The position numbers and the translations under genes are program-made. A stretch of DNA of 64,000 bases. It comes from Candidatus Zixiibacteriota bacterium. GTDB taxonomy: Bacteria; Zixibacteria; MSB-5A5; GN15; JAAZOE01. This document shows, one piece after another, positions 28,062-37,525 of this stretch. The number at the start of each line of letters is the position of its first letter. Position 1 is the first letter of the stretch. The stretch covers positions 1 through 64,000 of the forward strand of contig JAGLON010000013.1 of the NCBI GenBank assembly GCA_023138975.1, in the 5' to 3' direction. The notes below the pieces were generated by a model. It saw nothing but the letters and a program-made list of their open reading frames with translations, had not been told where the DNA came from and did not search any database.

Positions 28062-29285
28062 TCAAAAATGTTCATTGAACCATTTTTCTATTTTTTTAAA
28101 CACCCCTTGAGTTTTGCTTTTCTTGGCAACCTCGTCACTGTGGCGAATTCCGTAATGAATCAGTCCGATCGCAGTAGCATGAATCGGTGAGTTTGCCATA
28201 TCGGTTAAACCATCAAAGCCTTTGGGATACCCGAGCTTGACCGGCATGTCAAAAATCTGCTCGGCGAGTTCCTCAGTTCCGGCCAAAAGCGAACCGCCTC
28301 CGGTAAGTACAATACCCGCGGCCAGAGTTTCCGGGAAATTCGATTTTTTAACTTCACGATGGGCAAGATTAAGAATTTCTTCCATCCTCGGACCAATAAT
28401 CGATGCGAGAACATTTTTTGAAATATCCCTCGCTGCTCGACTGCCGACACCCGGCACCGAAATCATATCGTTAGCATCAACCATCGATGGAATCGCCGCA
28501 CCATGTTGTTTCTTAATATTTTCTGCTTGTTCTATCGGGGTTCGTAATCCTATGGCAATATCATTAGTAACACTCTTACCGCCCAACGGAAGAGTCGAGG
28601 TATGCCGAATTGAGCCATCATAGTACACGGCGATATCGGTTGTACCGCCGCCCAAGTCAATAACCGCGATGCCAAGCTCTTGTTCTTCATCAGTCAGTAA
28701 GGCATAGCTCGATGCGAGCGATTCCAGCACCAGCGCTTCTACATCCATTTCACAGCGGCCAATAGCCCGATATATATTTCTCACCGCCGTTGAAGCAGCC
28801 GTAACAATATGCACTTCAGCCTCAAGGCGAACACCGGACATTCCTATTGGAACTTTTATTCCGGTCTGTTCATCGATGACATAATCCTGAGGAAGTACAT
28901 GAACTATCTCTCTGTCAGCCGGAATCGCCACTGCGCGCGCAGCATCGATAACGCGTTCCACATCGGTGTGAGTGATTTCATTGTCGCTCCTGGATACGGC
29001 TATAACTCCATGCGAATTAATCGAGCGAATGTGATCACCTGAAATTCCAGCAATAATGCCGTCAACGTTTACTCCTGCCATCAATTCGGCATCTGAAATT
29101 GCCTTTCCGATGGAGCGCACGGTTTTTTCCAGATCGACAACAACCCCTCGCCGCAGCCCATCTGACGGCACCATCCCCAGTCCCACGAGACGAGGAATTT
29201 CGTCGCCCTGCTCAATTTCCGCGATTATCGCCGAAATCTTAGTAGTTCCGATATCGAGTCCGACTATAGTCCGTATTTGAGACAT
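28062..29285 (-). CDS. ftsA: Cell division protein FtsA
   Basis: This 407-residue actin-like ATPase tethers FtsZ filaments to the inner membrane. The phosphate-binding loop opens the protein (IVGLDIGTTKISAII). The second phosphate motif is IDLGGGTTDIAVY and the adenosine motif is GIVLTGGGSLLAG. The SHS2 (1C) domain lies between about 85 and 165. The C-terminus (FKKIEKWFNEHF) is an amphipathic helix that would serve as the membrane anchor. It lies 14 bp after ftsQ and 47 bp before ftsZ, the classic order. Confidence 0.97.
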   Translation of the reverse strand: MSQIRTIVGLDIGTTKISAIIAEIEQGDEIPRLVGLGMVPSDGLRRGVVVDLEKTVRSIGKAISDAELMAGVNVDGIIAGISGDHIRSINSHGVIAVSRSDNEITHTDVERVIDAARAVAIPADREIVHVLPQDYVIDEQTGIKVPIGMSGVRLEAEVHIVTAASTAVRNIYRAIGRCEMDVEALVLESLASSYALLTDEEQELGIAVIDLGGGTTDIAVYYDGSIRHTSTLPLGGKSVTNDIAIGLRTPIEQAENIKKQHGAAIPSMVDANDMISVPGVGSRAARDISKNVLASIIGPRMEEILNLAHREVKKSNFPETLAAGIVLTGGGSLLAGTEELAEQIFDMPVKLGYPKGFDGLTDMANSPIHATAIGLIHYGIRHSDEVAKKSKTQGVFKKIEKWFNEHF

Positions 29286-29299
29286 CTTGTTCTCTTCCC

Positions 29300-30004
29300 C
29301 TAATGCTTTATGACGATATTGTCAAACTGGAGATTATAGCATCCATTATCCGAAGATATCGCCATCTCCCTGATAGCATGCAGCTTATAAAGCTGTTTAT
29401 AAAAATTCCTGCTTTGTGCCAAATAAGTGTCCGTACTCGTTGTCAGGAATACCTTAATATAAGTTTTATCCGAAAAATCTATCTCCGCAATCTGCTGGAA
29501 TAAATCTGGTAACTCCCCGATAATCTGTCTCAATCCTGTTGTTACTTCCGAGACCCGGTAATCCTCTGGGATTTCAAACAGCTTTCTTATTTTCAGACCG
29601 GTATAGACCGGCAAATTTTTTGTCTCCCATTCAATATCAAATGGAACCAGTCGAGAGTATTTATCCAGACCATATAGCTTATCCGCCAAGACCAGTACAA
29701 TCGGTTCAAACCGGTTTACCTCCGCTCTAATGCCGGATGGTAAACTTAGGTGAAGCGTAACATTTTCTATAGTTTCAGAGGTCATTAGTTCGTCGATATA
29801 CATATCCGAATCAAGCCTGAAAAGATTCGCACCGATTTGCAAGCTATCGTTACATTGCTTTCTAACCGTTTCCGCAAGCGGCCCGATTACGTTGTATTCC
29901 TTCAGAGCAAAGACAGGCGATATATGCGCGAATGCCACAAATCCTAACAGTAGCCCCGTACAGGCTAAATACCACCAATATTTTTTGCGAATACCAAATA
30001 TCAT
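29300..30004 (-). CDS. ftsQ: Cell division protein FtsQ/DivIB
   Basis: This 234-residue protein is a bitopic inner-membrane protein. It has a short basic cytoplasmic start, one transmembrane helix (about 9-34, WWYLACTGLLLGFVAFAHI), then a POTRA-like domain (FALKEYNVIGPLAETV and onward) and a beta domain. FtsQ proteins bridge FtsL/FtsB and the PBP in the divisome. Sequence similarity in this family is weak, so the call rests on topology and the position between murC and ftsA. Its ATG overlaps the murC stop by 1 nt (TGATG). Confidence 0.82.
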   Translation of the reverse strand: MIFGIRKKYWWYLACTGLLLGFVAFAHISPVFALKEYNVIGPLAETVRKQCNDSLQIGANLFRLDSDMYIDELMTSETIENVTLHLSLPSGIRAEVNRFEPIVLVLADKLYGLDKYSRLVPFDIEWETKNLPVYTGLKIRKLFEIPEDYRVSEVTTGLRQIIGELPDLFQQIAEIDFSDKTYIKVFLTTSTDTYLAQSRNFYKQLYKLHAIREMAISSDNGCYNLQFDNIVIKH

Positions 30005-31386
30005 CAGGCTTCCAATGCCTTTATTATTTTATCGTTTATGCGAAAAATATCCCCGGCACCCATCGTAATAATAATATCACCCGTTTGCGCCAGTGCAACA
30101 GCCCGCTCAACTGCGTTTTCCTTAAGACCGACATAACTTAGATTTTTATACCCGATTGATTGAGCGTACTCGGTAATCATTTCCGAAGTAATTCCAGCAA
30201 TCGGCTTTTCTCTCGCAGGATAAATATCAACCACTAAAGCCTCGTCGGCTGTATGAAGCGATTCCGCGAACTGCTTATAAAAGTCTCTCGTTCGACTGAA
30301 AAGATGCGGCTGGAATATCGCTATCGTTTTTCCGCTTCGTTCAACCGTTGATTCGTTAATTCCGGTAAGAGTCGCGGCAACTTCGCTGGGGTGATGCGCA
30401 TAATCGTCAATTACCGTCACTCCTTTCACTTGCGCGATAATCTCGAATCTTCTGCCAACTCCTTTGAAAGCCCGCAGACCGTCTTCTATAGCTTCCATAG
30501 GAGTTTCAATTTCTAAGGCCGCCGCAATAGCCGCGAGAGAATTAGCGATATTATACTCTCCCGGAATCGAGAGTGAGATATGCCCCTTGACCTCGCCTCG
30601 AACCACAAGAACATATCGTGAACCATGATCGGTGAATTCAATCTCAACCGCGCGTATATCGGCCTCATCATCAAAACCAAACGTCACAATCGGGCGCTTG
30701 ATTATATCTTTAATGCGTGTGACGTTCATATCTGCTGAAGGAATCACGACGGAACCATAGAAGGGTACCCGGTTGACATATTCGGCAAAGGTATCAAGTA
30801 AATCGTCAAGTCCGTCATAGCAATCAAGATGATCCTCCTCGATATTAGTAATCACCGCAATTGACGGATACATCTTTAAAAACGAGCGGTCATATTCATC
30901 GGCCTCAGCGACCATAATTTCACCCTGCCCCAGCTGCCCGCCGGAATCAAGCTCCATCGCCCGTCCGCCGACCAGCACCGTAGGATCAACCTTTGCGGTC
31001 ATGAGAATCTTACCCAGCATCGCCGTTGTGGTTGTTTTTCCATGACTTCCGGAAATACCGATGGAAAACTTGAGACGCATCAGCTCGCCGAGCATTTCGG
31101 CGCGTTTAATAACCGGTATACCGCTCTCAAGCGCTTCAACTACTTCAGGGTTTTCTTCATTAACTGCCGATGAAATGACCAGCAAATCGGTTCCGGTGAC
31201 CTGCTGAGCGCTGTGGCCGGAGTATATAGTAATGCCGATTGATTCCAAATGCTCGGTCACTTCGGTCGGGGTGTTGTCCGAACCGGAAATAGTATAACCG
31301 AGATTATGCAGAATCTTGGCCATGCCGGACATCCCGGCTCCACCAATGCCCACAAAATGTAGTTTTTTATATTTTGAAAATATCAT
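30004..31386 (-). CDS. murC: UDP-N-acetylmuramate-L-alanine ligase MurC
   Basis: MurC (460 residues) adds the first amino acid, L-alanine, to UDP-MurNAc. The N-terminal dinucleotide-like motif is HFVGIGGAGMSGMA, the ATP loop is GISGSHGKTTTTAMLG, and the central region carries EADEYDRSFL, with TNIEEDHLDCY and DDYAHHPSEV later. I chose the ATG at 31386, preceded by AAGGG. An alternative TTG at 31437 overlaps the murG end and has an AGGAG site, giving 17 more residues. Family N-termini favour the ATG. murB, often next to murC, is absent from the cluster. Confidence 0.96.
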   Translation of the reverse strand: MIFSKYKKLHFVGIGGAGMSGMAKILHNLGYTISGSDNTPTEVTEHLESIGITIYSGHSAQQVTGTDLLVISSAVNEENPEVVEALESGIPVIKRAEMLGELMRLKFSIGISGSHGKTTTTAMLGKILMTAKVDPTVLVGGRAMELDSGGQLGQGEIMVAEADEYDRSFLKMYPSIAVITNIEEDHLDCYDGLDDLLDTFAEYVNRVPFYGSVVIPSADMNVTRIKDIIKRPIVTFGFDDEADIRAVEIEFTDHGSRYVLVVRGEVKGHISLSIPGEYNIANSLAAIAAALEIETPMEAIEDGLRAFKGVGRRFEIIAQVKGVTVIDDYAHHPSEVAATLTGINESTVERSGKTIAIFQPHLFSRTRDFYKQFAESLHTADEALVVDIYPAREKPIAGITSEMITEYAQSIGYKNLSYVGLKENAVERAVALAQTGDIIITMGAGDIFRINDKIIKALEA

Positions 31387-31426
31387 ATGCGCCCTTGTAA
31401 AATTATGTCGTGTCGTCGTCCCGATG

Positions 31427-32527
31427 TTAGTTGTCAATCCTGTCTCCTTTAACCAGTGAGAAAATATCCTTCGCGATTTGCGCCGCTGCCCCGGGTTGCC
31501 CGATTTCAGCCGCAGCTTGTTTCATCGTGGTGTAATTGTCAGACCTCAGAATATCCACTGCACGGGTTAAAACATCCACCTCATCCAGTTTTGAGTCGGT
31601 AATCATTTCGGCCGCTCCCGCTTCGACAATCGCCTCCGCATTATGTGTTTGATGATCGGCCGTCGCATGCGGGTAAGGAATAAATATCGCCGGGATTCCG
31701 CAGGCTGTCAGTTCCGCTATTGTCAATGCTCCTGCTCTGGCGATAGCAATATCCGCCGCCGCGTAAACTGATTTCATATCATTTGAAAACGGGAAAAGGG
31801 AAACAACAAAATCCCTTTTGTTCAGCCGTGCCTTCACTTCCGTGTAATCCCTTTTCCCGCATTGCCATAAAACCTGTATTCCGTTATCAAGTTTGTCTAT
31901 GCTGTTGAGTATCGCTTCGTTTATACGGTGAGCACCCTGCGAACCGCCCAATATCAAGATAGTCTTGCGGTCATTGTGCAAACCAAATTGCTCCAGCGCT
32001 TTTTCACGGTTGCCAGAAATAATGGAACAGCGAATAGGGTTGCCGATAAACTTTCTATCAACTCCCTCGGGCAAATATTTTTCCGCCTGCTTGTAAGCTA
32101 AAAAGACAAGATTTGTTTTAGAAGCAAATTTCCGGGTCACCATGCCGGGATAACTGTTCTGCTCCTGCAGCACACAGGGAATATTGCCGATTGATGCCGC
32201 TATAATCGGAGGTCCCGCCACATATCCGCCGGTGCCGACAACAACATCTGGATTGAAACTTTTGAATATCCTCCTGCATTTCATCACCGATGATATAAGT
32301 CGAAACGGAAACGCCAACAAACCAATAGATAAACTTCTCGGTATGCCTCGCATGGCTATCGTATGCAGCTTGTATCCCAGACTGTCTTTCATGCGATACT
32401 CAAGACCATATTTGGTACCTATAAATTCGATGCTGCAATCGTTATCGATCCGTTTCATTTCCTCCGCAATCGCCAATGCCGGATACAAATGACCTCCGGT
32501 TCCACCACCCGCAAACAGTATTCTCAT
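31427..32527 (-). CDS. murG: UDP-GlcNAc:undecaprenyl-PP-MurNAc-pentapeptide GlcNAc transferase MurG
   Basis: MurG (366 residues) makes lipid II from lipid I at the cytoplasmic face of the inner membrane. The N-terminal loop is FAGGGTGGHLYPALAIAEE and a second glycine loop is ILGGSQGAHRIN. The C-terminal donor-binding region is RAGALTIAELTACGIPAIFIPYPHATADHQ, with the HATADHQ motif of the family. Its ATG overlaps the ftsW stop by 4 nt, showing tight coupling with the lipid II flippase/polymerase genes. Confidence 0.97.
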   Translation of the reverse strand: MRILFAGGGTGGHLYPALAIAEEMKRIDNDCSIEFIGTKYGLEYRMKDSLGYKLHTIAMRGIPRSLSIGLLAFPFRLISSVMKCRRIFKSFNPDVVVGTGGYVAGPPIIAASIGNIPCVLQEQNSYPGMVTRKFASKTNLVFLAYKQAEKYLPEGVDRKFIGNPIRCSIISGNREKALEQFGLHNDRKTILILGGSQGAHRINEAILNSIDKLDNGIQVLWQCGKRDYTEVKARLNKRDFVVSLFPFSNDMKSVYAAADIAIARAGALTIAELTACGIPAIFIPYPHATADHQTHNAEAIVEAGAAEMITDSKLDEVDVLTRAVDILRSDNYTTMKQAAAEIGQPGAAAQIAKDIFSLVKGDRIDN

Positions 32528-33645
32528 CGTGTCATCCTCACTCTCTGCCGTGAGAGATTAAGGAGGAGACCGACCGATGCGGCTGAGACTATCAGCGACG
32601 AACCGCCGTAGCTTAAAAACGGCAGAGTCAATCCGGTAGTCGGTATTAATCCGAGAACTACCGCGATATTAATACAGGCATTAACCGCCAGGCATAGAAT
32701 CAACCCCGATGCCAATAGAAATCTAAATTTATCTTTTTGTTCGATTGCGATTCTCATTCCCCGCCAGATTGCGCCAAAGAACAATCCCAGTATCAAAAGA
32801 AGTCCCCAGAGTCCAAGTTCTTCTCCAATTGACGCAAAAATAAAATCTGTATGAGGTTCGGGAAGAAAGAACTGTTTGAGTATTCCATCACCGAGGCCAG
32901 TTCCCATGATACCACCATTGGCCATCGAAAGTATTGATTGCTTAACTTGATGTGGAGCCTGCATCGGATCAGTCAGCCATGTGAAGAAAGCCAGCACCCG
33001 GCTCTTATTGTATCCTCCTACGAATACCAGCAGATAAACCGCGACTGCGGAACCGCCAATTGAATACGCTATGTGTGACAAACGGGCGCCAGCCAAATAA
33101 AGCAGAATAATTACCGTCGTGCCCAGGACCAAGACTGAACCAAGATCCGGTTCGAGAATTATCAATGCAATTCCGCTTAGAATAATAGGACCGTACGGCC
33201 AGCGATATAGTTTTAGATTATCCAACGTCCTGCCCTTTTGTGATAGAGAGTGGGCCAGATAAAAAATCAACATATACTTGAAAATTTCTGATGGTTGCAG
33301 CGTTACAATTCCCAGTGACAACCAGCGATGCGTTCCCCTGATTGATGGCGTAATAAAGACAACCATAAGCAACACAAAACTGATTCCGAGACCAATAGGA
33401 ATAAATCTGCGCACTTTTTCAATATTTATCCGCATAGCAGTAAACATCGCTACATACGCCAGTACCAGCCAGACGACCTGCCGTTTCAGAAAAAACGCAT
33501 GACTCGAGAATTTTTTACCTAACTGATTCACTGCGTCCTGTGCGATAGCGCTTGATGATGAGTACACCATCACACTGCCCAGCAGAATCAAACCCGAGAT
33601 TATCAGGAACAATGTATAGTCAATATTTTGTTCCTTAGACTTCAA
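32524..33645 (-). CDS. ftsW: Peptidoglycan polymerase FtsW (SEDS family)
   Basis: This 373-residue multi-pass inner-membrane protein is the SEDS glycosyltransferase that polymerises septal peptidoglycan together with its partner PBP. Family signatures include GTHRWLSLGIVTLQPSEIFK, GTGLGDGILKQFFLPEPHTDFIFASIGEELG (shown in part) and PFLSYGGSSL near the C-terminus. About ten hydrophobic segments are visible. Its position between murD and murG, in a cluster with a single class B PBP gene, supports FtsW rather than RodA. It overlaps murD by 11 nt and murG by 4 nt. Confidence 0.95.
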   Translation of the reverse strand: MKSKEQNIDYTLFLIISGLILLGSVMVYSSSSAIAQDAVNQLGKKFSSHAFFLKRQVVWLVLAYVAMFTAMRINIEKVRRFIPIGLGISFVLLMVVFITPSIRGTHRWLSLGIVTLQPSEIFKYMLIFYLAHSLSQKGRTLDNLKLYRWPYGPIILSGIALIILEPDLGSVLVLGTTVIILLYLAGARLSHIAYSIGGSAVAVYLLVFVGGYNKSRVLAFFTWLTDPMQAPHQVKQSILSMANGGIMGTGLGDGILKQFFLPEPHTDFIFASIGEELGLWGLLLILGLFFGAIWRGMRIAIEQKDKFRFLLASGLILCLAVNACINIAVVLGLIPTTGLTLPFLSYGGSSLIVSAASVGLLLNLSRQRVRMTR

Positions 33646-35041
33646 CTGTTGCCCCGTTCCCTTTCCCGTTTTTCAACTTGCCAATGAGATATTTAAAGTC
33701 CTCACCGCGTTCCTCAAAATTTCGATACATATCAAAACTCGCGCAGCCCGGTGATAACAGCACCGTGTCGCCCGGATGCGAGAGGTCAAATGCTTTCTTT
33801 ACTGCGTCAGCCATACTTGATGCCATAACTACCGGAATTTGCCGTCCGACTTGCTCAAAAATTATATCTTTGGCTTCGCCAATCAAAATCATGTGCTCGA
33901 CTTTACCAACGGCTTCGGGTAATAACTGTGTGAAATCGCCTGCTTTATCGCGTCCGCCGGCAATCAGGTTTATACCGCGAGGGATAGACTTGAGTGCGAC
34001 TACCACCGCGTCAACATTAGTACCCTTGGAATCATTGATAAAATCAACACCGCCGATATTGGTAACATGCTCCAGGCGATGTTCTACTCCGGCAAATCTC
34101 TCCAGCACTGAGGCGATAACATCCGGCTTGATGCCGCATATTAAAGCCGCCGCACAAGCGGCGGCCGCGTTGGAATGGTTATGCGGACCTGGAATACAAA
34201 TCTTATCAATATCGAGAATATCGGTTTCGCCCCCGGCCAGATTCCCTACTAGTCTCTTTCCCCTCTGAAAGACACCTCCGAGTGTCCGGCCTCTATCGCT
34301 TGATTCATCTATTGAAAAACTCACATGATTGCTGCTGTAAGTAAATTCCCGGCTGGATATAACCGGATCGTCGGCGTTAATCACCGCATAATGCTCAGCC
34401 GTTTGATTTTCAAACATTTTATACTTGGCATCGCAGTACTTCTCGAAGGACTCATAGCGATCCAGATGATCCGGCGTCAGATTCAGCAGGATACCCACAT
34501 ATGGAGCAAACTGTTCAATTCTCTCCAGTTGGAAAGAAGAAACTTCTATTACGGCCAAGCCGTTTTCGGGGATATCGCGGGCAATCTGGGAAAATGGAGT
34601 CCCGATGTTACCGCCAACGACCGTCGGTCTGCCGGAGGCTTTACATATTTCACCTAGCAGGGTTGTTGTTGTCGTCTTACCGTTCGATCCGGTAATCGCC
34701 AGCACTCTTCCCCGGCACACCCAATAAGCCAGCTCTATTTCGGAGAAAATCGGAATACCGGCAACCGTCGCCTCATGCAGAATATCCAGCGATGCCGGGA
34801 CCCCCGGCGAGCAAATCAGATAATCGGACTCCAGCAGTTTTTCGGAATGCCCTCCATACTCATAGGGAATATTATTTTGCTCAAGGGTCGGGATAACCTC
34901 TTCCAGTTTTTCAATGTTAAGGATATCCGAAACATACGGCTTGCCGCCCAGCTGCTGTACTAATTGCGCCGCGGCTATACCGGACCGTGCCATACCGATG
35001 ATACCAACTTGTCTTCCCTGTAGTCTGTCAATTCTATTCAT
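33635..35041 (-). CDS. murD: UDP-N-acetylmuramoylalanine-D-glutamate ligase MurD
   Basis: MurD (468 residues) adds D-glutamate to UDP-MurNAc-L-Ala. The N-terminal motif is QVGIIGMARSGIAAAQ, the ATP loop is AITGSNGKTTTTTLLG, and the later motifs include LLNLTPDHLDRY and DFINDSKGTNVDA. I chose the ATG at 35041, which overlaps the mraY stop (ATGA). The open frame extends to 35125, but that part lies inside mraY and has no family similarity. It overlaps ftsW by 11 nt. Confidence 0.96.
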   Translation of the reverse strand: MNRIDRLQGRQVGIIGMARSGIAAAQLVQQLGGKPYVSDILNIEKLEEVIPTLEQNNIPYEYGGHSEKLLESDYLICSPGVPASLDILHEATVAGIPIFSEIELAYWVCRGRVLAITGSNGKTTTTTLLGEICKASGRPTVVGGNIGTPFSQIARDIPENGLAVIEVSSFQLERIEQFAPYVGILLNLTPDHLDRYESFEKYCDAKYKMFENQTAEHYAVINADDPVISSREFTYSSNHVSFSIDESSDRGRTLGGVFQRGKRLVGNLAGGETDILDIDKICIPGPHNHSNAAAACAAALICGIKPDVIASVLERFAGVEHRLEHVTNIGGVDFINDSKGTNVDAVVVALKSIPRGINLIAGGRDKAGDFTQLLPEAVGKVEHMILIGEAKDIIFEQVGRQIPVVMASSMADAVKKAFDLSHPGDTVLLSPGCASFDMYRNFEERGEDFKYLIGKLKNGKGNGATVEV

Positions 35042-36126
35042 CGTATCTTCAATGTGCTGAGGGTTAATAGAGCGCATATCGCTCCGATTATCCAAAAACG
35101 AACTACAATTTTCGGCTCTTTCCATCCCAATAACTCAAAATGATGATGCAGCGGTGCCATTTTGAAAATGCGCTTTCCTTTTAGGCGGAACGATGCCACC
35201 TGAAGGATTACCGACAGCGCTTCGACGACAAAAACTCCTCCAACGATTGCAAGAAGAAATTCCTGTTTAATAAGTATTGCGATAGCCCCCAAAACACCTC
35301 CCAAAGCAAGCGCACCGGTATCGCCCATAAACACTTGCGCCGGAGGAGCATTAAACCATAAAAATCCCATTGATGCGCCTATTACAGCGGCGCAGTAGAT
35401 CGCCAGTTCTCCCGCACCGGGCATATACTCAACAGCGAGATAACTGGAGTAGTCGACTCGTCCTGCGATATAGGTTAATCCCGCAAAGGCGATAAAACAA
35501 AATGCTGACAACCCTATTGCCAATCCGTCGAGTCCATCAGTCAAATTGACCGCGTTTGAAGTTCCGGTGATTATAAACACTATAAATGGGATGTAGAAAA
35601 TCAGCCCCAGGCGCAAAATGTAATTCTTAAAAAACGGTATGTTAGTATGCGTCGAAAACTCTCCGCTGGGTGGATAGAAATATAACAGTGCAAAAAATAA
35701 CAAGCCGCATGCGATCTGACCCAACATTTTATAGCGCCCGACTAAACCTCTTGGCTGATTCTTTTTTGCTTTCAGGTAATCATCCATGAATCCAATCGCG
35801 CCCATCCAGACGGTCACCATGAGAATCAACAGAATAAAACGATTACTCAAATCTGCCCAGAGCAGGGTCGGCACCAGAACCGCGATAAGTATCAGTATTC
35901 CGCCCATTGTCGGGGTGCCTGCCTTAGCCATATGCGTTTCTGGACCGTCTCCTCGAATCTTTTCTTTTACTTGAAAACGGTGCAGCAACCTCAAAAACAT
36001 CGGTCCGAGTAGAAGCGATATAAGCATCGCTGTAATCGCTGCCGCTACCGCACGAGTAGTTATGTAGCGAAACAGGTTGAGTCCCGACATATGTTTCGTT
36101 AATTCTAAAAACAAATAGTAAAGCAT
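35038..36126 (-). CDS. mraY: Phospho-MurNAc-pentapeptide transferase MraY
   Basis: MraY (362 residues) transfers phospho-MurNAc-pentapeptide to undecaprenyl phosphate, forming lipid I. It is a polytopic membrane enzyme. The motifs are GTPTMGGILI, GFMDDYLKAKKN, GTSNAVNLTDGLDGLA, GFLWFNAPPAQVFMGDTGALALGG and MAPLHHHFELLGW, all in family order. It begins 1 bp after the murF stop with little ribosome-site signal, so it probably depends on translational coupling. Confidence 0.98.
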   Translation of the reverse strand: MLYYLFLELTKHMSGLNLFRYITTRAVAAAITAMLISLLLGPMFLRLLHRFQVKEKIRGDGPETHMAKAGTPTMGGILILIAVLVPTLLWADLSNRFILLILMVTVWMGAIGFMDDYLKAKKNQPRGLVGRYKMLGQIACGLLFFALLYFYPPSGEFSTHTNIPFFKNYILRLGLIFYIPFIVFIITGTSNAVNLTDGLDGLAIGLSAFCFIAFAGLTYIAGRVDYSSYLAVEYMPGAGELAIYCAAVIGASMGFLWFNAPPAQVFMGDTGALALGGVLGAIAILIKQEFLLAIVGGVFVVEALSVILQVASFRLKGKRIFKMAPLHHHFELLGWKEPKIVVRFWIIGAICALLTLSTLKIR

Positions 36127-36127
36127 A

Positions 36128-37525
36128 TCAATTATTCTTAAAGGCCGATGCCTTTAACCCATGGATAATTTTTTCAAGTTCCATTCCTCGCGAGGCTTTG
36201 AAAAGTATCAAATCACCCTGCTCAATAATCTTCAATAACGAATCAAGCAAATCCTGTTTATCCTCAGTGTGCATAACAGAGCCTTCGTTCATTCCCGAGC
36301 TTATTGCTCCATCCCGGATATGACGGGATTGTGGTCCCAAACAAAACAAATAATCAATACCAGCATCAGCCGCCATCTGACCAGCCTTCCGGTGCAGATC
36401 ATCGGAGGAACTTCCCAACTCAAGCATATCCCCAAGTACCGCTATTTTGCGCGCAGAAACATTCAGCTCTTTAACAGCCTCAAGTGACGCGCTCACTGAA
36501 TCGGGATTGGCGTTATAACAATCTATAAGGAGTTGCAAGCCATTAAACTGCTCCTGTTTCATGCGCAGATCGTCGGGAATAAACGCGTTTAATCCCTTAC
36601 TCCACTCTTCAGGTAAGCATCCCCATACAGATGATGCGGCAATTGCAGCCAATGCATTATAGACATTGACTCGCCCTATCGCATTCAGAGTAATTTGCTG
36701 ACCATTGACCACAAATGTCCTGAGGCCGTCCTCAGTTACATCCAAATCGGTTGCGGTAAAATCGGTTGGGTTATCAATACCGAATCCGATAAAACTTAAA
36801 TTACGACGTTTGGCTTCTGTCATCAGATTAGTATCATCTGCGTTAAGAACTACCAGCGCACCAACCGGGAGGGTATCAATTAACTCAAATTTTGCTTTTA
36901 CCACATTTTCAATTGACCCTAACGTTTCCAGATGAGCCGGTCCTATATTAGTAATCAATGCCAACTCGGGTTTAATGACCGCCGCCAATCGTGACATTTC
37001 ACCCGGCGTGGAGATACCCAGCTCAAACACAGCGTATTCGGTATCCTCCGGCATCATTCCCAATGAAATTGGCAAGCCGTAAAGATTATTCAAATTTCCG
37101 GGTGATCGAAATGCCTTATGATTTACATCAGCAATAGCATAGAGCATTTCTTTGGTTGTCGTCTTACCGTTCGAACCGGTAACCCCGGCAAAACTTGTCT
37201 CCATATGCCGTCGCAAATACGCCGCGATTTCTAAAAGCGCAACGTGAGTATCTTCAACAATAAACAGCGGGCCGGTCATTGAAGATTTTATTTTATCAAT
37301 TTGGGATTTATTTATCACTGCCACTGACGCGCCCTTTTCAAACGCCTGTGAAACATACTGGTGCCCGTCGTTGTTATCGCCGACGATCGCAAAGAAAACC
37401 TCGCCCGATTTAATCGTCCGGCTGTCGATCGAGAACCCTCTAAAATTAGCAATGCCATTTTCGGGAGCATTAACTAATTCAGTCTCCAGCACTCCGGATA
37501 GTATGTTAAAATCCCAGTTGGTCAT
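36128..37525 (-). CDS. murF: UDP-MurNAc-tripeptide-D-Ala-D-Ala ligase MurF
   Basis: MurF (465 residues) adds D-alanyl-D-alanine to the tripeptide precursor. The N-terminal domain has FSIDSRTIKSGEVFFAI, the ATP loop is GVTGSNGKTTTKEML, and NIGPAHLETLGS and LIDCYNANPDSVSASL are diagnostic. Its ATG follows the murE stop directly (TAAATG). No ddl gene, which would make its dipeptide substrate, is present in this window. Confidence 0.97.
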   Translation of the reverse strand: MTNWDFNILSGVLETELVNAPENGIANFRGFSIDSRTIKSGEVFFAIVGDNNDGHQYVSQAFEKGASVAVINKSQIDKIKSSMTGPLFIVEDTHVALLEIAAYLRRHMETSFAGVTGSNGKTTTKEMLYAIADVNHKAFRSPGNLNNLYGLPISLGMMPEDTEYAVFELGISTPGEMSRLAAVIKPELALITNIGPAHLETLGSIENVVKAKFELIDTLPVGALVVLNADDTNLMTEAKRRNLSFIGFGIDNPTDFTATDLDVTEDGLRTFVVNGQQITLNAIGRVNVYNALAAIAASSVWGCLPEEWSKGLNAFIPDDLRMKQEQFNGLQLLIDCYNANPDSVSASLEAVKELNVSARKIAVLGDMLELGSSSDDLHRKAGQMAADAGIDYLFCLGPQSRHIRDGAISSGMNEGSVMHTEDKQDLLDSLLKIIEQGDLILFKASRGMELEKIIHGLKASAFKNN